Below, piece by piece: positions 1-10,800 of a stretch of DNA of 64,000 nucleotides (positions within the stretch are counted from its first letter, which is position 1; each line of letters starts with the position of its first letter). Position numbers and translations under genes: made by a program. Source of the DNA: Podospora comata (lineage: Eukaryota > Ascomycota > Sordariomycetes > Sordariales > Podosporaceae); NCBI GenBank assembly GCA_017354895.1, contig CP071493.1:5828001-5892000 (forward strand), given 5' to 3'. The notes beneath the pieces are model-generated. The model was not told the DNA's origin. It worked only from the letters and a program-made list of their open reading frames with translations, and made no database searches.

Positions 1-3000
1 GCCTTTCAGTTTAAAAGTAAACCAAGACATTACGGTGCTTCCAATGTCTTCAAACCTGACCTCCCCCCACGAGGTTGCCGATCGTTCCCCCAAGAAGCCG
101 AATATGTGTGGCGTTCTGTTCAGGCAGCATGGTCACGGTGAGAGAAAACCTTCACCGCAGCTTTGGGAATTTTTTGTCCCCCCCTCCCCTCCCCCACCCC
201 TTCCGTGCGTTTCGTGTGTGGCTTGTCAGAATGATTCAATCAGACAGACCCTGAGTTTTGTCCTCCCCCTCATAAACGTGTCACTTGTATCACAGGCCGG
301 TCTTCTTTGTACACAGTACTTGTGTCGAAACAGGTCCGAATTCACGAGAAGGAGAGGAGAGCATGGCAAAAAATACAATCAAAAAAATAAAATAAAAAGA
401 AGGCTGGCTCTACACGCATGTTATAGGTAAGTAAGGTATGTATGGCCTCGGATAGCTGCATTCTCCTCCCCTGCCACGCCGAGCCTCATGCTGTTCTAAC
501 CGGTCGGTGAGGCTGCTAGTTCCTCTTTCCTATCTTCATCACGGTGAGCACATCGATTGGCGGACACAAAAGCAAAAGTCGACAGCCCAATTCAAGCCAC
601 ACAACGGAAGCACGCATCCCCCCCATCCTGTTGCCAGTTGCTCGACTGGAAATTGTAACGAGGACGTCATGTGCCCCCAGCGGTGGATGACTCTCAAATC
701 TTGAGGGGAGGGGGCAATCGCCAAAAGGTTCAAAAGTCTACCATGACTTCCATCTTTTTAAGGTACCATGGAGGTTGATAAAGTATTTCCCCCATTATCC
801 GAATCTTATCAAGCCCACACCGTCCCTGTCACCTACACCCCGCTCCCGACCGTGGTATTCTACAAGGGTTGCTGCTGCGGGATATGGAAGGGAAAAGCGT
901 GTGGTGTAACCACATCCAGTGGCTATCCTTGACCAAACAACAGCAACGCAAACAAGGCCTGAAAGCTTCCTCAGCCAAGCGTAGGTACCATAAGGCTGGA
1001 GTGCTCCCACGATAGTCTTTAAAAAAAAACATGGTGTACATCGATACTGCCTGTACCTACAGTCCCATATCGACCCTCAATAGTTTTGACATCACCATCC
1101 CAAATGAACTCTAATCTTGGCAAAATCGACCACTCCCTCCTCAGATTACGTAGCATTTTCGGCTCTCCTATTGAAAGGGAAGAATGTGATTTATCCGTAA
1201 CGAGCAACTTGTTTTTTTTTTTTTTTCAAGATGAGTTTGGGCCAGAAATAGAAGAGGCTGGCTTTCTCATAAACTCACAAAATAACACCGTATCATCCAT
1301 CCATCATGCGGTTCCCGCAGATTGATGACCCAGCCCCAAAGTAGCGCACTGACTGTGATGTAGCTCTGAGTTCATGCCTCTGGCTGATTGAGGGAGAGGT
1401 TGGCCCGCTGCAGTGAGATGAAGTCTTTCTTGGAGTTGCATTTTTTCTTTTTGTCTTTATGACTGATCAAAACTGTGTTGCCTGGAGTAGTTGTCCATCA
1501 TCTCCAATAAACGAGAGATATCTGCTGACGGTTGTTGCACCTATGTCAAAGGGCCAAGCGAAGCGCTCTCGGCGAGCTCCCGCTGGACCATGCAGGTTGG
1601 CGACAGGGGGCCTGGTATGTACATGATACCGGGGGTGCCTTGAGAACAACGACATATCTTTTTGAATCTCACCTGAAAATCCGAACGGATATATAAGAAC
1701 CAACTTGAATTGTGGATAACCTTTACCTCATCATTTGAGACAGACTTTAAATAATAATCTTCGTTGGCGTCGAGGATGGGCAAAGCTCTCGTCGTGTACG
1801 GATACTGTCTACTGCGCTTTGGGCTTGAAGAAACGGTCTGACCAGGAGTGGAAGAAGTTTCCGGAAAACCAGGTTCGCTCGCTTGCTGGGGAACTGTACT
1901 AGGGTAATGAAAGGGGCATGGGGCGCGTCCCAGCACACATCCTTCGAGATCTCAGCGCGGGTCAGCACTGAACCCGGTGTGTGACGAAGAACATTCAGCA
2001 CACACAACAGGGCGGCCGCCCACACTTTTCCGTGGTTGAGGGGAGGGGAAGACTTGTCCACACCACCGGGGCGTGCCCCCAGATCTGCGCGCGTGATATT
2101 TCAATGCTGTAAGTGAGGAAAGATAGGTGACGAGACGCTTAGCTTCCGATTGATGGACATGATCACTGGGTGGGGCGTGTTTGAGTTCCGGGTATGGCCG
2201 GTCTCATTGGGCCATATTCTTGTCTTCTGAGAGGCCATCCTTCGAGAATGTCGACTTGACTTCCCGCTCTGCTTGGCGTCATGGCTTGCCTCTGCTCTGC
2301 ATTGCTGTCGCTGCTGGTGACAGTGCCAGGATAATTAGTGTCGATAACTTGGGAATTAGCGCCGCTTTTCCAGGGTTTGTGCAACTTATGAGGAGCACGT
2401 CGTCCTTTCAAGATTCTCGGGAGTCGGGAGCGAGTCGGGACGAGGGCCAGGTACCGCTGTCCTTGAAGCTCTTGACAGGATCCTGAGCCAGGGACAAGAA
2501 GGGTCCAACAAGGATGGCGGCGGGGAGAAACATTCTGTTCCTGTAACGTTTTCTTGACTGCCGAGATACTTGGTGATAATTGCTTACAGCATGGTTGCCA
2601 GCCGAAAGGTTATTCTTGGGAGTCTCCTGTTTCGTTTCCAGTGACTGTTCAATTAATGCAAGAGAGGGACGAGATGGGTGTGGCTTGATCGGCCCTACTT
2701 GCGTAAAGCTCGCGGTGCTGATTGGGCAAAGCAGGCGCACCAGCCACTGGTTCCCTCAACAGGCTCAGTTTCGTCATTTCTTCAGCGTCTCATTTCCCAA
2801 GTCCCAAACTGATGGGACCATCACGTTAGACGTAGCAAAACCTAACCGCTTTCTGACTGGTCGGTTGCTGAGTTGGCTCACCGTGAAAAGAGAGGTCCGA
2901 TAGGTGTTCACCGCTCGAGAAATTGCTTCGCTGTTCATCATCAATGAGGAGCTAGGCCGAGACCAGGGATGCACCGCAACGTATCTAAGAGTCCACTTCG

Positions 3001-5900
3001 CCGTAAGTGGATTGGTAGGTCGGTAAGGTGGGCGGCGGGTAGCGGTGGGCGGGATATGGACCGCGGAGCTTCCGGAAGCCTGCCGGCTGTCCACCGAGAA
3101 AAAAACTGCAACTCACAGCTTCACTTTTTTCCGCGTAATTTCTTCTGAGGCCGCGGCTGCGTTTCCGCGCCTAGTTTGCACGAAGTGCTCCGTAGCTATT
3201 GAATATCGCTCGTGTTGAGCCATCTCCTGAGCACCCAGTTTTTCTGTCGACGAACGGCACAGCGTTTCCCCCCTCCATTCTCGGCTTCGCTGCGGCGGGA
3301 GGCGTGCATTATCATAAGACCCCCCCGCTCCCCACCATCACTCTCTGTGCGTCCCGCTGCAGCACAACTGAGCCATTTCGAAAGTGCGCCCCAAGCGCCT
3401 TGCATCTCTGCAAGAGGGTTGTGCATGTCGCAAACCACATCTCTGGTGATGGACAATGTGCTCGCATGCTTTTCCCTCATCCAGGTATGCCCGTATTGAC
3501 CCTATCTTTGCGCTATCACCAAGAGCCGCTTGTCATGCGCATTGCTCTGCTGTTTCGATCATGTTTCCAGTGGAAGCCGAGCGTCTGATTGGTTGAGCTG
3601 GAGGATCAGATCAGATGGCAGCCAGTTGACCGCTCCCCGACCAGAAATAGGCAGGTTGATGACTTTTCCAGTCCGCGGAGCGAAGCCGGGCAATAGTTCA
3701 GTTCCTGGCACGCCAATCCCATCCATCCAGTCACCGTTCCTCGGCGCGGGAAATAACCTGGGACCTCTCTGGGCTGTCTGTCTTGTCTGTCTGTCTTCTC
3801 CAGGTCGCTCTGCGTATCATCCAGTCCTGGGTGAATTGCTCTTTATTATCCCACCAACCGTGGTGTGCTGGTTGATGTCGGCACCGTGGTTGTTTTATAT
3901 CCAGTCACTTTTATGTACTTTGTCTTGCCCGTCGAGACAAGCTCTTGTTGCCGGACCTCCTCCCTGTCCTCCCTGCCCACGTCAACCCGTCCAACCCGTC
4001 CACTCGGTTCTGTGCTAAAATCCCACTCGAACCCCCCCTGTGCAGAAGAAGCCGAAGCAGCCACCAAGCCCCCCCCTCGACACACCCAATTACCACATAA
4101 TCTTCCCTGCCTCCCCCAATTTTTAACCTTGTGTACCTTTTCCCCCTCCCGCCAGATCCCAGACGGCGACCAGGGCTGTCGTCAAATGCAAGGACCGCGA
4201 GACCGGGCTTGCACAAGAGACGTCTCCAAGAACCCGAAGAAGCTCACCCCCCTAGCTTTCTGCCCCTGGTGACCACCCCTCACCACCCCATCATTGCAAG
4301 GATTCTCAGGGCACCCACGGCACCCAAGCTTCCCCCCTCGTCCCTCTCCACCCGTCTGGGCAGCCCATCTGCAACCGGCTCAACGGTCGAGAGACAACCT
4401 CATCCTTGCCCCTGCAGTCCGTCTGTTTTTCACAATTCCCATCTTCAACCTCTCGATCACAGTTCGCAGCCTGTCTGAACGCACTACCTACCTTCGTATA
4501 TTTTTTTTGAGGGGGGGTTTTTGGCTGCTTTTGATTATTATCATCATTACCATTTTGAGAGTCACATATCCGCGAGCTAGCTCAGCTCAACCTCAACGTG
4601 TCATTCCTAAGCCTTACCTTGACGGCTTTCAAGAACAACACTGCTCAAGTTGCTGGGTCAAAACAGTATCTTTACCTACTAACCGCAACATATATATCAT
4701 ATATCCCTATCTCTGTTAGTTGTTCAACTGTCTGTTTATTCTCGTTTGCTCTTGCCTTGTGAGGGCCTCATTCGACATGCTGCCAGTGTGCCGCAAGCCA
4801 TTGTCAAACGCCGCTTGCTTGGACGGGCGAAGAGCTGATCGGATATAGACTCGGAGCTTTTTTTCTCCCCGATCGCGTCCTCGTGCTCACAGCTTGATTT
4901 CTTTTCTCTGGTCAGTCCATCTCTTTCATCCTCTCCCTCACCGAGGTGTGTGTCGGTGTAGCATCGCGGCCTCGCTATTCCCCCTGTCAACATCCTCCAA
5001 TCTTCCCCAAATCCTATCCAAAATTCCCGACCAGGCCGCTTCACGTGTCTGCGTGCAGCAGCGTGTCTTGTCTCCCCCCCACACACAGACCCCTGCATGG
5101 GTGATGACCCAAGTACCACGAAAAATAAAAGCAATTCAGCCAGCGCCTTGACGGCGGCGCTCGCCCTCTTGTCGAAAAGAACCAAGGCTTGCTTCTTGCA
5201 GGTAGCAAACCTGCGCTTACCACATTTCGCAAAAGCAAACAGTTTTTCTTTCTTTCTTTCTTTCTTCACGTTGTCATCACTCTCACCTGCCTACCTTACA
5301 TACATGTGGGCGCGACTGGGAATTACCTAATACATTGCCATACTCGACCGTTTTCCCACCGTTGCACCTTTCGCGTCCCACGCCACTGAATCCACAGGAA
5401 CGGAACACCCAGAAAACGCTTGGTTGACAATACGAAGGGGAGTAGCAAACTACCGGTGTGTACTGCGTGTTTCGTTTCGTTTCTTTTTTACACCTTTGTC
5501 ATCAGCCATCGCCTTGTGTTTCCCCGAGCCCATATCTGTGCATACCTACAAAAGACGTCGCGTGTTGAATGGGGAGTGACGGCATGTCGATTTCACCCTT
5601 TCGGATCTCTAACTGCAGGGTCTTCTTCAGTCGCTTCTGTCTCCTCTCCTCGTGGTGTCAAGGTTGGCAGGCGTGGGAAGTGTGGCCGTTAATCTGAGAC
5701 CTTGCACCTCGCGCTAAGCAGTTTGTGCTGATTTTTGACTGCGGTGTAACCCAGTGGCCGACGCGCATTTCTTCCCACCATCACCCCTGTTCAAATAGCA
5801 AGGTCCTGTCCAACAGGCCCCCCTTTCATCCGAACTTTTCAAAGACGCACACCTTCAAACCATCTCGTTGCGCGCGCGTTCCTAATACCATATCCAAAGG
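1..5900. other. Gene-free upstream region
   Basis: I see no convincing coding region on either strand. The open frames are short, overlap each other on both strands, and lack recognisable motifs or paired splice sites. From about 3.7 to 4.5 kb the plus strand is strongly pyrimidine-rich (runs of C and CT), as in fungal promoter and leader DNA. This stretch lies upstream of the large regulator gene that begins coding at 7851. It may contain its promoter and distal control elements, or a non-coding transcript; the sequence alone does not decide. Confidence 0.5.
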
Positions 5901-6136
5901 CCTTGTCAACCTTCGAGGTAAACTTGAGATCCAGCCGCGCCACCATCTCGACAGGAGCAACAGTCTCGAATACTCGTCTTGCGTCGCGCGCATCGCACAA
6001 CACCGCAAGCTGCCGTTTGCATTGCAGAGGTGAGTTCATCGCAATACTCTCGGGTTTCCCCCATCAGCCAGAAAACCCTCCAACGACTAGGACATGCCCT
6101 GGACCGACCGAGCTCTGGATCACCACGTCCAGCCTA

Positions 6137-6160
6137 TGTGTGTGTGTGTGTGTGTGTGTG
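6137..6160. repeat. (TG)12 microsatellite
   Basis: Uninterrupted TG dinucleotide run in the putative leader region of the 7851 gene. Confidence 0.95.
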
Positions 6161-7730
6161 CGGTTGCCGGCATTCAGGATGACGATGCTGCCGCCCAGGG
6201 CATGGGTGCGATTCGACATGGGCTTCAATACAATTGCATCGTTGCATATGGCTAACCTCTTTGTTGAAAGGCATCCCGTTTCTCTTTTCCAAGGCAAGTT
6301 GATCTTGTGGCCGGTCCCATGTCTTCCATGCGCGCATCGGCTTGATGCTGCATCCTCGATCCCGCCAAGTGGTGTCACAAACATCACCATCGCCGACCAT
6401 CTATCAACTTTCACCCGAAGGCTCAGAACATTGTCGATGGTTCCTGCAATCCGATTTTGTCGACCTTGCTGTCACTGCACGCGCTGCCATATTGCATCAT
6501 AGCATATGCTCCTTGCAGCATGGGCCTGGTCTATCCCTTCCCACAGCTGCAACGCATCGAGTCTCCTTCCATTGGATTATACGTTGACATATTCGCGGAC
6601 GACGAGGCTAACAAGGCGGCAGGCGTTGCAGATCCATCGGTTCGAAAGAGACGGACGTGAGCAAGCAAGAGCAACCGCGACTTACAAGCAGTTGCAAAGG
6701 GTACGTCTTTGTGAGCCGGTGGGTTTTTCTTTTTATAAAGTCAAGCACGTGGTTCAATCACCTCAACGGTCTGAACCCGAGTGACTGGATTTGGTGGCCC
6801 GTTAGACGTCGCTTCCCCCAGCCCTTTTTTTTTCTTCCCACAACGTACACACCGTCCAACCGAAAAAGCTACCAAGCGACTGGACTTCTGGGAAACGAGG
6901 TCTAACTTTGCGCTACGCGACGTTCAGAACGCGTTATCAGGGAAATTCTATTTCGGGACATTTTCGAGGTAATAGCCAAGGTACGTGCATATCACTTTTC
7001 CCCATCACCTCAGGCAGCACCCGTCGCACTTGTCGGCCATGTTTGTTCAAGGCAAATCATATTGGGCGTGCTCTGGTGCACCACCCGTTCGGAAATCGTA
7101 CCAGGGTCTGGTGTCACACTCAGCGCGATCCCGTTTCAATCTCGGCAATGTTCCACCCTAGTCCCCCTTCTGTCCTTGCATGAAGCGTTGGGAAATTTTG
7201 CTACATGCGAGACCCCTTGGCTTTTGCTGCTTTTTATTTCGTTTTATATTGGTATCTTCAGGCCCAAGGGGCGCGGTGTGTTCGGATCGAGACTAACTTG
7301 CTGGCCTGTTTTTCCCCATTTCTTCTAGAACGCCGCACTGCCGACCGCCTTTCACAATCTCAAGCCCATCCTTGCCAGCAGCGCGTTTGGCCCGCACCTA
7401 CTAAAAACCTCGACCTTTTCCCCAGAACATCGTGTGCTTCCCCGGCCGAACAAACAAGACCGCACGCACCGATCCCAAGACTGCACTATCGTGGTAACGG
7501 CGCCGAATTTATCTGTGAGTAGATCTCCATTGCATCCGTCTCCCGAACCTCTATCCGCGCCTTTCTCGTACCATGGCCAGCCACGGTCGCGTCGTTCACG
7601 GCAAGCCAGGCGGGTGCACGGGTCCCTGGCCACACAACCTGGTTTACTTGTCGCCAGTTTGGCAGGCGTTCCTGGCAGACGATCAACCCAGGTCCGCTGT
7701 GTGTTCCACAACCAGCGAGGTCATCGCGAC

Positions 7731-7734
<4 letters not shown>

Positions 7735-7772
<38 letters not shown>

Positions 7773-7780
7773 AGAGAGAG
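7735..7780. repeat. (CA)n-(GA)n compound microsatellite
   Basis: CA repeats run directly into GA repeats. The tract ends about 34 nt before the CCCCACAG acceptor, inside the presumed leader intron 7514-7813. Confidence 0.95.
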
Positions 7781-7850
7781 CCCACTTGGACTAACATCTC
7801 TCCCTCCCCACAGAGAAACCCTTACAGCACTTTGAAGACGAGCATACCCT

Positions 7851-10800
7851 ATGGGACTGATGAAGATGGCTCAGCACCGGCAGGCGCCCAGCCACTTCAA
7901 GGAAGAGCCCGGTCATGACTCGGTGAGTGCCACTTTTTTCAATCTCTGTTCGCCAATCCACCCACCACCGAGAGTGCCGCATACGCGCTTGCCTGCTGTT
8001 AGGTAATGTCAAGCGACAATTGTCCTCAGCGCGGCATTTACTACGTGATCTCCACCGTCGAGCGTTTTCAATAGTCGCCCGATTTACGTTTCCTTCTCAG
8101 AGTGCGATATCAATATCCAAAAAACAAAAAAAAAAAAACAAAAAAAAAGCCCAAAAAAAGACGCCTTCGTCCGTCGATGTAGGCGCGTCGTTGATTTCCT
8201 TGGCCAACCGAGTCGGGGTCGAGTTGTTCCAGAAAACGACTGTGCCTGTCGCAAGCCTGACTTGGAGAAGATGAGTGGTCAGGGTTGTGTGGGAATTGCA
8301 GGGGCCCTCCTGTTTCACCACAAGCCAGGGCGTCGGTAGTATGCAACAGGGGCTTGTGCCGGCGTGCGTAGTGCGCATTTGGCCTGGACGAGATGCGCCA
8401 TCAGCACCTTTTTGTGCCATACCCTCACAGTACATCAACACCATCCTATTCCTTTTCCACCATCCGGCCTCTCCAAATTGGCACAGGTGTGGTTGCTGGC
8501 TGTTGGCCTGAGCATGCCGCGCCGGCATTGGGTTCAACGGTGCAACTCAATTCATAGCCTACGACAAGTGACAGCTGTCCATGGAGGCCAGCGTTTGGCT
8601 TGCATGATATAGTGTGTCAGCGGTCTGGGTTCCCCAGAGTGGCGGACCGAACAGGTCATGGCCATTGTTTCCCAACGGCGGTGTGGCTGGGATACTGGCG
8701 CCGTACCGATGGCCTTCCCCTGTACCCCAAACCTTACCCGTTCCCCCCCCAATCACCCAAGACGTCGCAAATGCCGTATCAAAAGATCAGGGCAAAAAGA
8801 AACGGATCGAGCGATCGCGGCGCTTCACCTGGAAATCTCATGTCGGACCTGGATGGTGGCCCATTCACCGGAGTCAGGTGTGCACGCTGACGACACTCGT
8901 GCGACGGTCTCGCCATGTCCATGGTACCTCTGCTGTGTACTCGGTACATGCGCTGGGTGTTCTAGAGTCGTGGTTGGAGTCAGTCGCACCGTTGGCAAGT
9001 GGGGTTTTGGAGGCAACTCACCGTGTCCTGTGGGGCTTTCTCTCAAGCGTGTGCGGTGGAGCCACCCGCTGAGTGGTTCCGCGCAGAGTGGGAGGGAGAC
9101 AGGGACAACACGTTCCGCAGCACCCTCCCCCAGTGTGCCTCCGGCCAGGGTCCACACATGGGCGCAAGTTTTCTCGGAAGCATGACCTCGCTGTCTCGGC
9201 TGCAGCAAAGAAAGCTGCTGCAAATGTCATCCCAAATGACGGGACTGCGAGGTATCTCGTACCTCAGTCCGGACATGCGTTCTGTGTCCTGCGCGGGTGC
9301 TGTGTCCCATCAGCGAGTTGCTGTGATGCCCCATGCCCAGCCCCTCCGGTGCTTGCAGGCGAATCCGATGCGCAGCCCTCTGGGCTTCCCAAAGAGCGGT
9401 ACGTAGCGGCGACCTGCTGCGGGACTTCCATGTTCCATTGGAGTACCGTGTTCTCGAGTGGGAGAAGAAAGCCGGCCTGCCAGTGCAGGGATTGGCCCAG
9501 GAGCCGGCTGGGGACCCGCATGTGCACACCCGCACCTCACCGCCCCTTGTCCTTGCCCCAGATGATGAAAGCGCACACACAGAAGACACGCAGAAAAGAC
9601 AGAACACACGCAGAGACGGGCCTGCCAGGAAAACGAGAGCAAACCACACACTGAGCTTGCCCTTTCAGTGGCTAGCTCCGGCCTGCCAGTCCCGGTTGGG
9701 CAATAGTCATGACCCTCGGCTCTGCAGGTGTTCCGCCATTGGCCATTTCATCTAAAAATGCAGTCGTCCCCCCTGCCCGCGTTTCTTTCAAGCCCTTGTC
9801 CTACCACACAACCAGAGAATTCCTTTCCTTCACTCTTGTCAGGTTCAGGGCTTTGAGGCTTCTCTTCGGTCTTCTCAGCCCCCGGTCTGGTCAGCGAGAC
9901 AGAGGACGTTGAATCCCAAGCATCATTATCATTCTTGTTGCCCCCTGTTCAATCTCATCATTCTCGAGCTTCTCCTCGTCCGGAGCCCCATCTTCCCCTT
10001 CTCCTCCTGGCCGTCCCCAGTCGGTACATAATACAGCCATCCCCACAAAATAGCGACTCCCTTCTACACCTTCATCTCTAGTCGACCATCTCCTCTGTGG
10101 CCACGCCGCAGCACTGCATATCTGGTTAGTAGCCATCACGATCCCCCCTTTGCTCCCCTCCATGCGGTGTTATCTTGATGGAATGCCACCATGCCATTGA
10201 GAGAACACCCAGGTGGCAATCTCGAAACCTCGGGAGGTGATTCCGAGCATTTGCTGCTCCACTAGGTGGGTAGCATTGGCCTCCCTGGCTCCTCACAGTC
10301 GGTTTGGATGCCGGATGATGGGAGCCCTGTCGTACTGTACAAATCCCACCCCAAATCCCCGAGGCTAACCCGCCTCGTCCGTGGATCCCTCGTCCTTTTT
10401 TTTTCAGGGGACCGACACATCTTCCCGGCTGCCCAGACCTTGCACGCGGTTCAGGTTGAGAAAAAAAAGCACAACATTCCCAGACGCGTCTGCGGCGCTC
10501 CAGAACACACACACACACACACATGGTCTTTTTTTTCTAGCAAGCAACCCTGTACCGTGAAGACTAATGGTTGTCTCCTCTATGCAGCATCACACCCACC
10601 ATCAACAACAACAGGGTCCTGTTCCTCCTCATCTGCAGCATTCTCGCCCCTCTAGCATTGTTCATCAACAGCATCACAGTCAAGCCCCAGCGCAGCAACA
10701 GCAATCCCACTCGAGCGCGTATTCGTCCGGCCACTCGGTCTATCAACCGCAGTCTCAGGCAAGCAACGCTCAAGAACATTCGCTGTCGTACTACGGACAC

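Larger units (their letters stand above)
5900..7850 (+). promoter_or_regulatory. Probable spliced 5' leader of the 7851 gene
   Basis: Several consensus splice signals occur in order on the plus strand: a GTGAGT donor near 6031, GTACGT donors near 6701 and 6981, a TTCTAG acceptor ending at 7328, a GTGAGT donor at 7514, and a pyrimidine-rich CCCCACAG acceptor ending at 7813. The exon that follows (from 7814) has an in-frame TGA before the ATG at 7851, so translation cannot begin upstream in that frame. I infer a long, spliced untranslated leader. The exact exon set cannot be fixed without transcripts. A (TG)12 run and a CA/GA microsatellite lie inside. Confidence 0.4.

Noticed and set aside
5903-6502. 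199-codon plus-strand frame
   Set aside because: It runs through the (TG)12 microsatellite and reads as random, Cys/His-rich sequence.
9073-9654. 193-codon plus-strand frame inside the large intron of the regulator
   Set aside because: Several overlapping frames of similar length occur on both strands here; no domain or conserved-looking segment.
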